Notes: a model not told the origin generated them from the letters alone. A DNA stretch of 64,000 bases from Zea mays (GCF_902167145.1 NC_050100.1:186117439-186181438), one strand, 5' to 3'; positions 23,085 through 35,166 are shown, numbered from the stretch's first letter. A program made the numbers and translations.

Positions 23085-24333
23085 TGAGAGCACCTAGAGG
23101 GGGGGTGAATAGGTGATCCTGTGAAACTTGAAAACTTAAGCCACAAAACTTGGTTAATCGTTAGCACAATAATTGCCAAGTGGCTAGAGAGAAATTCTCA
23201 ACAAAACACAATACCCAACAAGGATCAATCACAGAGATGGCACGGTGGTTATCCCGTGGTTCGGCCAAGACCAACGCTTGCCTACTCCACGTTGTGGCGT
23301 CCCAATGGACGAGGGTTGCAATCAACCCCTCTCAAGCGGTCCAAAGACCCACTTGAATACCACGGTGTTTTGCTTGCTTTTTCTCAATCTCGTTTGCGAG
23401 GAATCTCCACAATTTGGAGCCTCTCGCCCTTACACTTGAAATTCACAAAGAACACGGAGCAAGGGAGGGATTAGCAACGCACACAAGACACAAGAATCAG
23501 AGTGTCAACACGCACACAAATTGCAACAAGAGCTCGCAACACAACTCAATGAGTTCACAACTCCACTAGAGCTCTATATGCCATCACAATGAAAAGAATG
23601 CGCGAAATCGATGTCTTGGTGCTTAGGAATATTGTAGGAATCCTTGGTATCCTCCTCCATGCGCCTAGGGGTCCCTTTTATAGCCCCAAGGCAGCTAGGA
23701 GCCGTTGAGAGCAATCAAGGAAGGCTGATCTTGCCTTCTGTCGACTGGTGCACCGGACAGTCCGGTGCACACCGGACACTGTCTGGTGCCCGATTTCTTT
23801 CCATAAATGGCGCAGTCGACCGTTGGCAGCCTGAGAGCCGTTGGCGCACCGGACATGTCCGGTGCACACCGGACAGTCCGGTGCCTTCTTCTAGCCGTTG
23901 GCTCGGCCACGTGTCCCGCGCAGATCGCGCGGCCGACCGTTGACCCTGCCGACCGTTGGCTCACCGGACAGTCCGGTGCACACAGGACAGTCCGGTGAAT
24001 TATAGTCGTACATCGCCGGTGAAATCCCGAGAGCGGCCACTTCGCTCGAGCCAGCCTGGCGCACCGGACACTGTCCAGTGAGCCACCGGACAGTCCGGTG
24101 CACCCAAACTGAGCAGAGTCTTGGCTGCTCGAGCCAGGACATTTCCAATCGGATTTTTCCTGTTTCCAGCACTTAGACACAATACATTAGTCTCTAAAAC
24201 AATGTACTAAGTCTGAGAAACATACCTTTATCCTTGATTTGTACTTTGTCCACCTTTTTACACTTAGGCACGTGTGTTGGACACTAAATCACCAAAATAC
24301 TTAGAAATGGCCCAAGGGCACATTTCCCTTTCA
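23085..24333 (-). repeat. 3' LTR of Opie/Ji element
   Basis: 1249 bp, TGAGAGCACCTAG to CATTTCCCTTTCA. The adjoining internal sequence, in element orientation, is the polypurine tract AAAAAGGGGGAGAT. Contains a series of CACCGGACAGTCCGGTG-type palindromes (about 23750-24105). Confidence 0.95.
23674..23683 (-). promoter_or_regulatory. TATA box in Opie/Ji 3' LTR
   Basis: Minus-strand CTATAAAAGG preceded by CTTGGGG. Same position as 31323-31332 in the partner LTR. Confidence 0.6.
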
Positions 24334-25121
24334 ATCTCCCCCTTTTTGGTGATTTATGCCAACACAACATAAAGCAAGTAGAACAAATACAAAATCAATT
24401 CAAACAAGAACTCAAATTGTTTTGATTCAATTTTGACATATATGGATCACTCTGTGCCACCACTTGGTTTGTTTTTGCAAATCAAACTCAAATTCCTATC
24501 TCTAAGTCAAATCCACTTGTAGAGACATAAAGAGAGGTTTTCCAAAGAAATCTGATCAAGGATTTCAAAAACTCCCCCTTTTCCCATAATCAACACTTCT
24601 CCCCACAAGAGGCCAACATTTGTCATAAGAGACAATAAAAGAGTTTTGACAAACAAAAAACTCTAATCTACTATTTTCAAAATTTCTCAAGTGGTAGTTG
24701 ATCCATCTATTGCTTTGGCCTTTATTTTCTCCCCCTTTGGCATCAAGCACCAAAACGGGATCAATCTTGGCCCTATAACCCCATTGCCTCACCAAAATTC
24801 TTCAAATAAGAGTATAAAGGCAATAAGAGTATAAAGATGAACTTGGAAAAGTTACTCTTATCATCGGAGAGCAGTGGAAGTCTTGCATGGTCTAAGTCCA
24901 CCTTTTCCCTTTCAAATCTCCTTTGAGACTCAAACAAACAAACTCAAGCATATGGTTAGTCTCAAAGGGTCAAGTTGTAGCACAGCTCCCCCTAAAAATG
25001 TGCATCACTTGCAAAAAGGACTTGTGAGATCCAGGGAGTGTTTGTACAACTTGAGCACCACAATAAGTAACAGAATGCAGAATGAACATGATCAAAGGCA
25101 TAAACACATGTATGCTACAAT
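24334..25121 (-). other. 3' untranslated region of Opie/Ji element with repeated polypurine tracts
   Basis: Besides the tract adjoining the LTR (24336-24349), similar GGGGGAG runs on the minus strand lie near 24572, 24730 and 24985. No coding capacity recognised. Confidence 0.75.
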
Positions 25122-28100
25122 TCAATCCAAGTTCCGCGAATCTAAGACATTTAGCTCACAACGCAGCCTGCAAAAGGTCTTCTCATCTAGAGGCTTGGTA
25201 AAGATATCGGCTAGCTGGTTCTCGGTGCTAACATGAAACACTTCGATATCTCCCTTTTGCTGGTGGTCTCTCAAAAAGTGATGCCGGATGTCAATGTGCT
25301 TTGTGCGGCTGTGCTCAACAGGATTTTCCGCTATTTGGATAGCACTCTCATTGTCACATAGGAGTGGGACTTTTCTCAGATTGTAGCCAAAGTCCCGGAG
25401 GGTTTGCCTCATCCAAAGTAGTTGTGCGCAACACTGTCCTGCGGCAACGTACTCGGCCTCAGCGGTGGATAGGGCAACGAAAGTTTGTTTCTTAGAGTTC
25501 CACGACACCAGGGACCTTCCTAAGAATTGGCACGTCCCCGATGTACTTTTCCTATCGACCTTACATCCAGCATAGTCGGAATCTGAATATCCAATCAAGT
25601 CAAAGTTAGACCCCTTTGGATACCAGATCCCGAAGCAAGGCGTAGCGACTAAATATCTAAGAATTCGCTTCACAGCCACTAAGTGACACTCCTTAGGATC
25701 GGATTGAAATCTAGCACACATGCATACGCTAAGCATAATATCCGGTCTACTAGCACACAAATAGAGTAAAGACCCTATCATAGACCGGTACGCTTTTTGA
25801 TCAACGGACTTACCTCCTTTGTTGAGGTCGGTGTGTCCGTCGGTTCCCATCGGCGTCTTTGCGGGCTTGGCGTCCTTCATCCCAAACCGCTTTAGCAAGT
25901 CTTGCGTGTACTTCGTTTGGGAGATGAAGGTGTCGTCCTTGAGTTGCTTCACTTGGAACCCAAGGAAGTAGTTCAACTCGCCCATCATTGACATCTCGAA
26001 TTTCTGCGTCATCACCCTGCTAAACTCCTCACAAGACTTTTGATTAGTAGAACCAAATATTATGTCATCGACATAAATTTGGCACACAAAAAGATCACCA
26101 TCGCAAGTCTTAGTAAAAAGAGTTGGATCGGCTTTCCCAACCTTGAAAGCATTAGCAATTAAAAAGTCTCTAAGGCATTCATACCATGCTCTTGGGGCTT
26201 GCTTAAGTCCATAGAGTGCCTTAGAGAGCTTACACACGTGGTCGGGGTACCGTTCATCCTCGAAGCCAGGGGGTTGCTCCACGTACACCTCCTCTTTGAT
26301 CGGCCCGTTGAGGAAAGCGCTCTTCACATCCATTTGGTACAACCTGAAAGAATGGTGAGCGGCATATGCTAGCAAGATACGAATTGATTCTAGCCTAGCC
26401 ACAGGAGCAAAAGTCTCCTCAAAGTCCAAACCTGCGACTTGGGCATAACCTTTTGCCACAAGTCGAGCCTTGTTCCTTGTCACCACCCCGTGCTCGTCCT
26501 GTTTGTTGCGGAACACCCACTTGGTTCCCACAACATTTTGCTTGGGACGAGGCACCAGTGTCCAAACTTCATTGCGCTTGAAGTTGTTGAGTTCCTCCTG
26601 CATGGCCAACACCCAGTCCGGATCTAGCAAGGCCTCTTCTACCCTGAAAGGCTCAATAGAAGAGACAAAAGAGTAATCCTCACAAAAATTAACTAATCTT
26701 GAACGAGTAGTTACTCCCTTGCTAATATCACCCAAAATTTGGTCGATGGGATGATCCCTTTGAATCGTCACTCGAACTTGGGTTGGAGGTGCCTGAGGTG
26801 CTTCTTCCTCTTCAACTTGAACATGCTCTGCTCCCCCTTGATCATGCGCCTCCACTTGAGGTACCTGTTCGTCGTCTTGAGTTGGGGGATGCACCATAGT
26901 TGAGGAAGACGGTTGATCTTGCTCCAAATGTTCCTGAGGTCGTACATCTCCAATCGCCATGGTGCGTATTGCGGCAGTTGGAACGTCTTCTTCATCTACA
27001 TCATCAAGATCAACAACTTGCTCTCTTGGAGAGCCATTAGTCTCATCAAATACAACGTCGCTAGAGACTTCAAACAAACCCGATGATTTGTTGAAGACCC
27101 TATACGCCTTTGTATTTGAATCATAACCTAATAAAAACCCTTCTACAGCTTTGGGAGCAAATTTGGAATTCCTACCCTTCTTCACTAGAATGTAGCATTT
27201 ACTCCCAAATACATGAAAGTACGAGACATTGGGTTTGTTACCAGTTAGCAGCTCATATGAGGTCTTCTTGAGGAGGCGGTGAAGATAGACCCTGTTGATG
27301 GCGTGGCAAGCCGTGTTCACAGCTTCCGACCAAAAACACTCGGGGGTCTTGAACTCTCCAAGCATAGTCCTTGCCATATCAATGAGCGTCCTGTTCTTCC
27401 TCTCTACCACACCATTTTGCTGAGGTGTGTAGGGAGCGGAGAACTCGTGCTTGATCCCCTCCTCCTCAAGGAACTCCTCTACTTGAAGATTCTTGAATTC
27501 GGACCCGTTGTCGCTCCTTATCTTCTTCACCTTGAGCTCAAACTCATTTTGAGCTCTCCTGAGGAAGCGCTTGAGGGTCCCTTGGGTTTCAGACTTATCC
27601 TGCAAAAAGAACACCCAAGTGAAGCGGGAAAAGTCATCAACAATAACTAGACCATACTTACTTCCTCCTATGCTCAGATAGGCGACGGGTCCGAAGAGGT
27701 CCATATGCAGCAGCTCCAGAGGTCTTGACGTGGTCATCACATTCTTGTTGTGATGTGCTCCTCCCACTTGTTTACCTGCTTGACAAGCTGCACAAGGTCT
27801 ATATTTTTCGAAATGAACAGTTGTTAGACCTATCACGTGTTCTCCCTTTAGAAGCTTGTGGAGGTTCTTCATCCCCACATGTGCTAAGCGGCGATGCCAC
27901 AACCAGCCCATGCAAGTCTTAGCCATTAAGCATGCATCTAGACCGGCCTCTTCTTTTGCAAAATCAACTAAGTAAAGTTTGCCGTCTAGTACACCCTTAA
28001 AAGCTAGTGAACCATCACATCTTCTAAAGACAGACACATCTACATTTGTAAATAAACAGTTATATCCCATATTACATAATTGACTGACAGATAGTAAATT

Positions 28101-28328
28101 ATATCCAAGAGACTCAACTAAGAACACATTAGAGATAGAGTGCTCATTAGATATTGCAATCTTGCCTAAACCTTTCACCTTGCCTTGGTTCCCATCACCG
28201 AATATGATTGAATCTTGGGAATCCTTATTCCTGACGTAGGAGGTGAACATCTTCTTCTCCCCCGTCATATGGTTTGTGCATCCGCTGTCGATAATCCAGC
28301 TTGAACCCCTGGATGCATAAACCTGCAA
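25122..28328 (-). CDS. SIREvirus Copia pol polyprotein (protease, integrase, RT, RNase H)
   Basis: One uninterrupted frame of 1068 codons, taken from a TTG at 28328; the true start depends on how the gag stop is bypassed. Order from the N-terminus: protease active site ([15 protein letters not shown], about residue 10), integrase zinc region ([12 protein letters not shown] and CAACQAGKQ), and the DDE core ([31 protein letters not shown]). RT follows with [12 protein letters not shown] and YVDDIIFGS, then RNase H ([29 protein letters not shown]), ending LDSRNLD. Every catalytic block I know for Copia pol is present, so this copy may still be competent. It lies in the +1 frame relative to gag. 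Confidence 0.93.
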   Translation of the reverse strand: MQVYASRGSSWIIDSGCTNHMTGEKKMFTSYVRNKDSQDSIIFGDGNQGKVKGLGKIAISNEHSISNVFLVESLGYNLLSVSQLCNMGYNCLFTNVDVSVFRRCDGSLAFKGVLDGKLYLVDFAKEEAGLDACLMAKTCMGWLWHRRLAHVGMKNLHKLLKGEHVIGLTTVHFEKYRPCAACQAGKQVGGAHHNKNVMTTSRPLELLHMDLFGPVAYLSIGGSKYGLVIVDDFSRFTWVFFLQDKSETQGTLKRFLRRAQNEFELKVKKIRSDNGSEFKNLQVEEFLEEEGIKHEFSAPYTPQQNGVVERKNRTLIDMARTMLGEFKTPECFWSEAVNTACHAINRVYLHRLLKKTSYELLTGNKPNVSYFHVFGSKCYILVKKGRNSKFAPKAVEGFLLGYDSNTKAYRVFNKSSGLFEVSSDVVFDETNGSPREQVVDLDDVDEEDVPTAAIRTMAIGDVRPQEHLEQDQPSSSTMVHPPTQDDEQVPQVEAHDQGGAEHVQVEEEEAPQAPPTQVRVTIQRDHPIDQILGDISKGVTTRSRLVNFCEDYSFVSSIEPFRVEEALLDPDWVLAMQEELNNFKRNEVWTLVPRPKQNVVGTKWVFRNKQDEHGVVTRNKARLVAKGYAQVAGLDFEETFAPVARLESIRILLAYAAHHSFRLYQMDVKSAFLNGPIKEEVYVEQPPGFEDERYPDHVCKLSKALYGLKQAPRAWYECLRDFLIANAFKVGKADPTLFTKTCDGDLFVCQIYVDDIIFGSTNQKSCEEFSRVMTQKFEMSMMGELNYFLGFQVKQLKDDTFISQTKYTQDLLKRFGMKDAKPAKTPMGTDGHTDLNKGGKSVDQKAYRSMIGSLLYLCASRPDIMLSVCMCARFQSDPKECHLVAVKRILRYLVATPCFGIWYPKGSNFDLIGYSDSDYAGCKVDRKSTSGTCQFLGRSLVSWNSKKQTFVALSTAEAEYVAAGQCCAQLLWMRQTLRDFGYNLRKVPLLCDNESAIQIAENPVEHSRTKHIDIRHHFLRDHQQKGDIEVFHVSTENQLADIFTKPLDEKTFCRLRCELNVLDSRNLD

Positions 28329-28335
28329 GGCAAAT

Positions 28336-30684
28336 TTAGGCTTGGGTCTTAGGTACCCAACTCTTGTTGGGTCCTACAAGGTTAGTCACAATTTCCTTAG
28401 GGATCCAAATGCAAGTTTTATCACCCTTGCATTTTGCCCCTAATTTCCTAGCAACTATCTTCCTATCCTTTCTACAAATAGCAAAGGAAGCATTTAAAGC
28501 ATGATAAATTATAGAGGGACCATTCATAATTTTTCTAGGAACATGATGAATATTTTTCCTAGGCACATTTCTACCATGCATATAGGAAGAACTGGAGGCA
28601 TACACGGCACAAGAATCATGTGAATCAAAAGCATTACAACTCCTATGAGAATGTCTTCTATCAAAGTACATAAAAGCATGGTTCCTTTTAGTACTACTTG
28701 CCATAGGGGCCTTCCCTTTCTCTTTGGCGGAGATGGGAGCCTTATGGCTTGTTAAGTCCTTGGCTTCCCTCTTGAAGCCAAGTCCATCCTTAATTGAGGG
28801 GTGTCTACCAATCGTGTAGGCATCCCTTGCAAATTTTAGCTTATCGAAATCACTTTTGCTAGTCTTAAGTTGGGCATTAAGACTAGCTACTTCATCATTT
28901 AATCTCGAAATTGCAACTAGATGTCCACTACAGGCATCAATATCAAAATCCTTACACCTAGTGCAAATCATAACATGTTCTACACAAGAATTAGATTTAT
29001 TTGCTACTTCTAATTTAGCATTTAAATCATTGTTAACACCTTGTAAAGTAGAAATGGTTTCATGACAAGTAGATAGTTCATAAGAAAGCATTTCATTTCT
29101 TTTAACTTCTAAAGCATAGGATTTTTGTGCCTCTACAAATTTATCATGTTCATCATACAACAAATCCTCTTGCTTTTCTAAAAGCCTATCCTTTTCATTC
29201 AAGGCATCAATCAATTCATTGATTTTATCAATTTTATTTCTATCCAATCCCTTGAACAAGCTGGAGTAATCTATTTCCTCATCACTAGATTCGTCTTCAC
29301 TTGAAGAAGCATAAGTAGAGTCTCGAGTACATACCTTCTTCTCCCTTGCCATAAGGCATGTGTGACGCTCGTTGGGGAAGAGGGATGACTTGTTGAAGGC
29401 GGTGGCGGCGAGGCCTTCATTGTCGGAGTCGGACGAGGAGCAATCCCACTCCTTGCCAAGATGTGCCTCGCCCTTTGCCTTCTTATAGTTCTTTTTCTTC
29501 TCCCTCTTGCTCCCGTGTTCCTGGTCACTTTCATTATCGGGACAGTTAGCAATAAAATGACCAATCTTACCGCATTTGAAGCATGAGCGCTTCCTCTTGG
29601 CTTTGGTCTTGCTTGGCTGTCCCTTGCGACCCTTCAGCGCCGTCTTGAATCTCTTGATGATGAGGGCCATCTCTTCATCATTAAGTCCGGTCGCCTCGAT
29701 TTGTGCCACCTTGCTAGGTAGCGCCTCCTTGCTTCTTGTTGCCTTGAGAGCAAGGGGTTGCGGCTCGTTGATCGGACCATTCAATGCGTCGTCCACGTAT
29801 CTCGCCTCCTTGATCATCATTCGCCCGCTAACGAATTTTCCTAGGACTTCTTCGGGCGACATTTTGGTGTACCTGGGATTCTCACGAATATTATTCACCA
29901 AATGAGGATCAAGAACAGTAAAGGACCTTAGCATCAGTCGGACGACATCGTGGTCCGTCCATCGTGTGCTTCCGTAGCTCCTTATTTTGTTGATAAGGGT
30001 CTTGAGCCGGTTGTATGTTTGAGTTGGCTCCTCGCCCCTTATCATCACGAACCGTCCAAGCTCGCCCTCGACCAACTCCATTTTGGTGAGCAAGGTGACG
30101 TCGTTCCCCTCATGAGAAATCTTGAGGGTGTCCCAGATCTGCTTGGCGTTATCTAAGCCGCTCACTTTGTGATATTCATCCCTGCACAAAGAAGCTAAAA
30201 GAACAGTAGTAGCTTGTGCATTCTTATGGATTTGCTCATTAATAAACATGGGACTATCTGAACTATCGAAGTGCATTCCACTCTCTACAATCTCCCATAT
30301 ACTAGGATGGAGAGAGAATAGGTGACTACGCATTTTGTGGCTCCAAACTCCGTAGTCCTCCCCATCAAAGTGTGGAGGCTTGCCGAGTGGAATGGATAAT
30401 AAATGAGCATTTGCACTTTGAGGAATACGAGAGTAGTCAAAAGAAAAGTTCGAATTAACCGATTTCCTTCTCTCGTAGTCGTTGTGGTCATCGTCCTTTT
30501 GGGAGGAAGTAGACTCATCGCTGTCGTAGTAGACGATCTCCTTGATGCGTCTCGTCTTCTTCTTCTTCCCTTCTTTCCGTCTATGACCCGAGCCGGAGTC
30601 GGTGGGCTTGTCGTCCTTCGGCTCGTTGACGAAGGATTCCTTCTCTTTATCGTTGATCATGATACCCTTCCCCTTAGGATCCAT
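28336..30684 (-). CDS. SIREvirus gag
   Basis: 782 codons from ATG at 30684 (49 nt inside the 5' LTR) to TAA at 28336-28338. The N-terminus is charged and Ser-rich, as in SIREvirus Gag. The capsid-like region begins near [17 protein letters not shown] (about residue 100). A CCHC zinc knuckle, [14 protein letters not shown], lies near residue 370. A long C-terminal extension follows with heptad-like charged helices (about 470-600), probably coiled coil. It ends in [10 protein letters not shown]. It would form the particle and bind element RNA. No internal stop was seen. Confidence 0.92.
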   Translation of the reverse strand: MDPKGKGIMINDKEKESFVNEPKDDKPTDSGSGHRRKEGKKKKTRRIKEIVYYDSDESTSSQKDDDHNDYERRKSVNSNFSFDYSRIPQSANAHLLSIPLGKPPHFDGEDYGVWSHKMRSHLFSLHPSIWEIVESGMHFDSSDSPMFINEQIHKNAQATTVLLASLCRDEYHKVSGLDNAKQIWDTLKISHEGNDVTLLTKMELVEGELGRFVMIRGEEPTQTYNRLKTLINKIRSYGSTRWTDHDVVRLMLRSFTVLDPHLVNNIRENPRYTKMSPEEVLGKFVSGRMMIKEARYVDDALNGPINEPQPLALKATRSKEALPSKVAQIEATGLNDEEMALIIKRFKTALKGRKGQPSKTKAKRKRSCFKCGKIGHFIANCPDNESDQEHGSKREKKKNYKKAKGEAHLGKEWDCSSSDSDNEGLAATAFNKSSLFPNERHTCLMAREKKVCTRDSTYASSSEDESSDEEIDYSSLFKGLDRNKIDKINELIDALNEKDRLLEKQEDLLYDEHDKFVEAQKSYALEVKRNEMLSYELSTCHETISTLQGVNNDLNAKLEVANKSNSCVEHVMICTRCKDFDIDACSGHLVAISRLNDEVASLNAQLKTSKSDFDKLKFARDAYTIGRHPSIKDGLGFKREAKDLTSHKAPISAKEKGKAPMASSTKRNHAFMYFDRRHSHRSCNAFDSHDSCAVYASSSSYMHGRNVPRKNIHHVPRKIMNGPSIIYHALNASFAICRKDRKIVARKLGAKCKGDKTCIWIPKEIVTNLVGPNKSWVPKTQA

Positions 30685-30718
30685 CTCTTCGGGCGGTTAG
30701 TCCCTTTGTGAAGAGAAC

Positions 30719-30731
30719 GGCTCCGATACCA
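30719..30731 (-). other. Primer-binding site of Opie/Ji element
   Basis: The minus strand reads TGGTATCGGAGCC, two bases from the LTR. It matches the 3' end of initiator methionine tRNA, the usual Copia primer, except for one A-to-G change (TGGTATCAGAGC expected). Confidence 0.85.
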
Positions 30732-30733
30732 AT

Positions 30734-31967
30734 TGAGAGCACCTAGAGGGGGGGTGAATAGGTGATCCTGTGAAACTTGAAAACTTAAGCCACAAAACTT
30801 GGTTAATCGTTAGCACAATAATTGTCAAGTGGCTAGAGAGGAATTCTCAACAAAACACAATACCCAACAAGGATCAATCACAGAGATGGCACAGTGGTTA
30901 TCCCGTGGTTCGGCCAAGACCAACGCTTGCCTACTCCACGTTGTGGCGTCCCAACGGACGAGGGTTGCAATCAACCCCTCTCAAGCGGTCCAAAGACCCA
31001 CTTGAATACCACGGTGTTTTGCTTGCTTTTTCTCAATCCCGTTTGTGAGGAATCTCCACAATTTGGAGCCTCTCGCCCTTACACTTGAAATTCACAAAGA
31101 ACACGGAGCAAGGGAGGGATTAGCAACGCACACAAGACACAAGAATCAGAGTGTCAACATGCACACAAATTGCAACAAGAGCTCGCAACACAACTCAATG
31201 AGTTCACAACTCCACTAGAGCTCTATATGCCATCACAATGAAAAGAATGCGCGAAATCGATGTCTTGGTGCTTAGGAATGTTGTAGGAATCCTTGGTATC
31301 CTCCTCCATGCGCCTAGGGGTCCCTTTTATAGCCCCAAGGCAGCTAGGAGCCATTGAGAGCAATCAAGGAAGGCTGATCTTGCCTTCTGTCGACTGGTGC
31401 ATCGGACAGTCCGGTGCACACCGGACACTGTCCGGTGCACACCGGACACTGTCCGGTGCCCGATTTCTTTCCATAAATGGCACCGTCGACCGTTGGCAGC
31501 CTGAGAGCCGTTGGCGCACCGGACAGTCCGGTGCCTTTTTCTAGCCGTTGGCTCGGCCACGTGTCCCGCGCACATCGCGCGGCTGACCGTTGGCTCACCG
31601 GACAGTCCGGTGCACACAGGACAGTCCGGTGAATTATAGCCGTACGTCGCCGGTGAAATCCCGAGAGCGGCCACTTCGCTCGAGCCAGCCTGGCGCACCG
31701 GACACTGTCTGGTGCACCACCGGACAGTCCGGTGCACCCAAACTGAGCAGAGTCTTGGCTGCTCGAGCCAAGACATTTCCAATCGGATTTTTCCTGTTTC
31801 CAGCACTTAGACACAATACATTTGTCTCTAAAACAATGTACTAAGTCTGAGAAACATACCTTTATCCTTGATTTGTACTTTGTCCACCTTTTTACACTTA
31901 GGCACTTGTGTTGGACACTAAATCACCAAAATACTTAGAAATGGCCCAAGGGCACATTTCCCTTTCA
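30734..31967 (-). repeat. 5' LTR of Opie/Ji element
   Basis: 1234 bp, TGAGAGCACCTAG to CATTTCCCTTTCA. Nearly identical to the 3' LTR, with a few substitutions and two small length changes inside the CCGGACA palindrome cluster (about 31395-31735). Confidence 0.95.
31323..31332 (-). promoter_or_regulatory. TATA box in Opie/Ji 5' LTR
   Basis: Minus-strand CTATAAAAGG. Expected promoter for the genomic transcript. Confidence 0.6.
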
Positions 31968-32116
31968 CTAGGCTCAGGCGAGGCGTGATCGAGTCCCTCG
32001 AATGGACTGATCTCTGACTTGATCGTACCCATTAGGCCTTTGCAGCTTTGTGCTGATGGGGGTTACCAGCTGAGAATTAGGAGCCTTGAGGGTACCCCTA
32101 ATTATGGTCCCCGACA
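31968..32116 (-). repeat. 5' LTR of Huck-like copy B, end piece
   Basis: Begins with the duplicated target CTAGG (31968-31972) and continues to GGTCCCCGACA at 32116, followed by the TSD CCGGC. Confidence 0.95.
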
Positions 32117-32121
32117 CCGGC

Positions 32122-32185
32122 AGACCCCCTTTCTCCTCTTTTTTTTATTTTTTTTAAATAAAGGGAAAACCCCCAATTAACAGCA
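32122..32185 (-). repeat. 3' LTR of second Copia element, end piece
   Basis: Continuation after copy B, ending AATTAACAGCA at 32185. The same A-rich AAATAAAGGGAAA stretch ends the right LTR at 40028. In element orientation, GGTGGGGAT just outside this LTR is a plausible polypurine tract. Confidence 0.82.
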
Positions 32186-32729
32186 ATCCCCACCATTTTC
32201 ACTTTTATTTTCTCATCAATGTCATTGAGCTCCCGTACTGTTTATATACTACTTTTCGGCAGAGGTACTTGTTAGGTTTGAACCAAAGCCTATCCCAGTG
32301 TACTCCAACCCTACACGAGTAAGCGGAGGACTACGCCTTGATCCACAAACCCTAGTGTGAGAATCTTCGCACAAAAGGCACATAGTACTAGGCAGATTAT
32401 CTGCTTCTCTTACGGGGCAGGGCGTTACGGTCATGCCCTTTAATATCTATTCATGAGCTCACTAGAGAGAAAACCCCATTCTCTCCCGGACTGCGACCCC
32501 ACAACCAGCTCATATAGGTGAAATCATTAAGGAAATTCTGTAGGACAATTTCCCTGCTTATAGCATTGACTTCATTAAGAGCAAATCGCTCAACCTGCCA
32601 TACAGACAGAGCACAACAGCTAATGAGACTCTTTGTCTTTTGTGCTCTTGGTTCCACAGTGCTTCGTTTCCTGGAGCCTAGATCTCGGGATCTCCGGTCA
32701 CATAGGACAGTTATCCGCAGTTGAAACCG
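32186..32729 (-). other. 3' noncoding part of second Copia element
   Basis: This 544-bp stretch lies between the pol stop and the 3' LTR. No open frame with recognisable product is seen on either strand. Confidence 0.55.
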
Positions 32730-33504
32730 CTAACAGGGTACGAGTCCCATTCCCATGCACGCTGCTTGGATTGGCTTTTGAGCCAGTCCTTTGGTGAAAG
32801 GATCAGAAAGGTTCCTTTCAGACTTGATGTAATCTACTGTTATTACACCTGTCTCTCTAGCATGCCGACATGAATCAAGTCGTCTTCTAATATGCCTCGA
32901 GGATTTTTGGTTGTCCTTTCTACTGTTCACTTTCAGCAACACAGAAGTGTTGTCATAGTATACTAGGACAGCCTGTATCGACTTTGCTAGCATTGGAAGG
33001 TCTGACAACAGGTCTCTCAACCATTCAGCCTCCAATGCTGCTGAATCAAGTGCAACTAATTCAGCCTCCTTGGTGGAACGTGTCGACACTGATTGTTTAG
33101 ACGATCTCCATGACACGGCCCCACCAGCTAAAGTGAACACATAGCCACTTGTAGACTTCATTTGATCCGAGTCAGAGATCCAGTTTGTATCACTGAATCC
33201 TTCAAGTACTGACAGAAATCCGGTATATTTAATACCAAGATTCATCGCTCCCTTCAAATACCGAAGCACTCTGTACAAAGCTACCCAGTGTCTATCTCCT
33301 GGACTAGCCGAATAACGAGCCAGTCTGCATACTGCATATGAGATATCTGGTCTAGTTGCACTGCTCAGGTACATGAGAGATCCGATGATCTGCGAATATA
33401 GTAGCTGGTTCACAGGCTCGCCTTCATATTTACTAAGCGTGTAGGATGGATCATAGGGCGTGGTGACTGGTTTGCAGTCCATATGTCCAAAGCGAGTTAG
33501 GACC
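32730..33504 (-). pseudogene. Copia pol C-terminus (end of RT and RNase H), truncated
   Basis: The frame is open from the copy C junction at 33504 to a stop at 32730. It shows the end of RT (GSLMYLSSATRPDISYAV) and the Copia RNase H blocks (STSGYVFTLAGGAVSW, a TKEAELVALDSAALEAEWL block and SRHIRRRLD), ending in GMGLVPC. The sequence is clearly different from the SIREvirus pol in the same window, so it is another Copia lineage. Codons upstream of 33504 in the same frame belong to the Huck-like LTR, so any longer ORF is artefactual. Confidence 0.85.
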
Positions 33505-33775
33505 TGTCGGCGTTTCGACCCCGGGGGGTCCCTGGACCGACGAGTAAATTGTCGCTGCGTGTCCCAGCCCAGATGGGTCGGCGCGAGACGGATACACAAG
33601 GGGGGAAAACCGGCGAGGGGAAACCGCGGCCTCGTGTTGTCCTGCGCCCAGGGCGGATGCGCTTGCAGTAGGGGGTTACAAGCGTTCGCGAGAGAGAGAG
33701 AGAGAGGGGGCGTGAGACTGCGCGTCAGCCCGTTCTCCCGTGCGGCCACCCTCTCGTACGAGGGCCCTGGACCTT

Positions 33776-33785
33776 CCTTTTATAG
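33776..33785 (-). promoter_or_regulatory. TATA box in LTR of copy C
   Basis: Minus-strand CTATAAAAGG, conserved with the other Huck-like LTRs. Confidence 0.55.
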
Positions 33786-34164
33786 ACGTAAGGAGAGGGT
33801 CCAGGTGTACAACGGGGAGTGTAGCAGTGTGCTAACGTGTCTAGCAGAGAGGAGCCAGAGCCCTATGTACATGCCGACGTGGCTGTCGGAGAGGTGTTGG
33901 AGCCCTGTTCATATGGCGTCGTGGCCGTCGGAGGAGCGCTTGAGCCCTGTAGAAGCACAGCTGTCGGGGCTATCGGATCCTTGCTGACGTCTCCTTGCTT
34001 CCGTAAGGGGCTGAGAACCGCCGTTGTCATGGAGCACGCGGGGTGCCATCATTACTTGTTTTACCGGGGCGAGCCAGATGGGACGCTGGTCTTATTCCCC
34101 GTAGCCTGGGCTAGCTAGGGGTAGGGTAATGATGGCCCCCCCTTGTGGCGTGGTCGGCCCGAGC

Positions 34165-34665
34165 GAGGTGGTGGCTCCTCCGAGGTCGAGGTTGAGTCCG
34201 AGCCCGGAGGCCGGGCGAGGCGGAGACCGTCGTCCGGAGGTCGAGGTTGAGTCCGAGCCCGGGGGTCGGGCGAGGCGGAGACCGTCGTCCAAGGTCGAGG
34301 TTGAGTCTGAGCCCAGGGGTTGGGCGAGGCGGAGACCGTCGTCCGGAGGTCGAGGTTGAGTCCGAGCCCGGGGGTCGGGCGAGGCGGAGACCGTCGTCCG
34401 AGGTTGAGGTTGAGTCTGAGCCCGGGGGTCGGGCGAGGCGGAGATCGTCGTCCGAGGTCGAGGTTGAGTCCGAGCCCTAGGGTCGGGTGAGGCGGAGACC
34501 ATCGTTCGAGGTCGAGGTTGAGTCCAAGCCCTAGGGTCGGGCGAGGCGGAGACCGTCTCCCGAGTCGAGGTTGAGCCCGAGCCCTGGGGTCGGGCGAGGC
34601 GGAGACTGTCGTCCGAGGTCGAGGTGGAGTCCGAGCCCTGGGGTCGGGCGAGACGGAGATTCCTA
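34165..34665 (-). repeat. About nine 50-57-bp subrepeats in LTR of copy C
   Basis: Units share GAGGTCGAGGTTGAGTCC, GTCGGGCGAGGCGGAGA and CCGTCGTCC. They occupy the position of the 56-57-bp arrays of A and B but have a distinct unit, so the array was homogenised separately. Confidence 0.85.
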
Positions 34666-35166
34666 TGGCGCCCGAGGCTAGACTTGGCTACTGTCAGCCT
34701 CACCCTGGCGGGTGGCACAGCAGTCGGAGCAGCGCAGGCGGCGCTGTTTTCTTGTCAGGTCAGTCAGTGGAGGGGAGAAGTGACTGCGGTCACTTCGGCC
34801 TTGTCGACTGGAGAGCACACGTCAGGATAAGGTGTCAGGCGATTCTTGCATTAAATGCTCCTGCGATCCGGTCGTCTGGCGAGGCGATCTGGCCAAGGTT
34901 GCTTCTCCGCGAAGCCTGCCCGAACTGGGCCTCGAGCGAGTCGAAGGTGCGTTCGTTGCTTGAGGAGACCCTCGGGCGAGGCACGAATCTGCCTTGGTCT
35001 ACCGTTCCTGCCCGAGGCTGGGCTCGGGTGAGGCGAGATCGTGTCCCTTGAGTGGACGGAGCTTTGACCGGAATTGCGCCCATCAGGCCTTTGCAGCTTT
35101 GTGCTGATGGGGGTTATCAGCTGAGATTAGGAGCCTTGGGGGTACCCCTAATTACGGTCCCCGACA

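Larger units (their letters stand above)
23085..31967 (-). mobile_element. Opie/Ji-type SIREvirus Copia element, full length
   Basis: 8883-bp minus-strand element with LTRs 23085-24333 (3') and 30734-31967 (5') and a perfect TSD CTAGG (23080-23084 and 31968-31972). It has an initiator-Met primer site, gag and pol each open, repeated polypurine tracts and very similar LTRs. It is the youngest and best-preserved element in the window. The choice between Opie and Ji was not settled. Confidence 0.95.
9337..32116 (-). mobile_element. Huck-like Ty3/Gypsy retrotransposon, copy B (full length, interrupted)
   Basis: Minus-strand element with both LTRs: 3' LTR 9337-10879, and 5' LTR 21633-23084 plus 31973-32116. 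The perfect 5-bp TSD is CCGGC (9332-9336 and 32117-32121). Without the nested Opie/Ji it is about 13.9 kb, near the size I recall for maize Huck. Order from the right is gag, protease, RT, RNase H, integrase, then a 4.1-kb noncoding region. The long 3' region, the form of the RNase H and the absence of an obvious chromodomain fit the Tat lineage. Several nonsense mutations and frameshifts make it non-autonomous. Confidence 0.95.
33505..35166 (-). repeat. 3' LTR of Huck-like copy C
   Basis: 1662 bp, TGTCGGCGTTTCG to GGTCCCCGACA. It is more diverged from the LTRs of A and B, and longer because of a larger subrepeat array. Confidence 0.92.

Noticed and set aside
32730..33749. 339-codon minus-strand ORF as one protein
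   Set aside because: Codons beyond 33504 translate the Huck-like LTR. The Copia part ends at the insertion junction.
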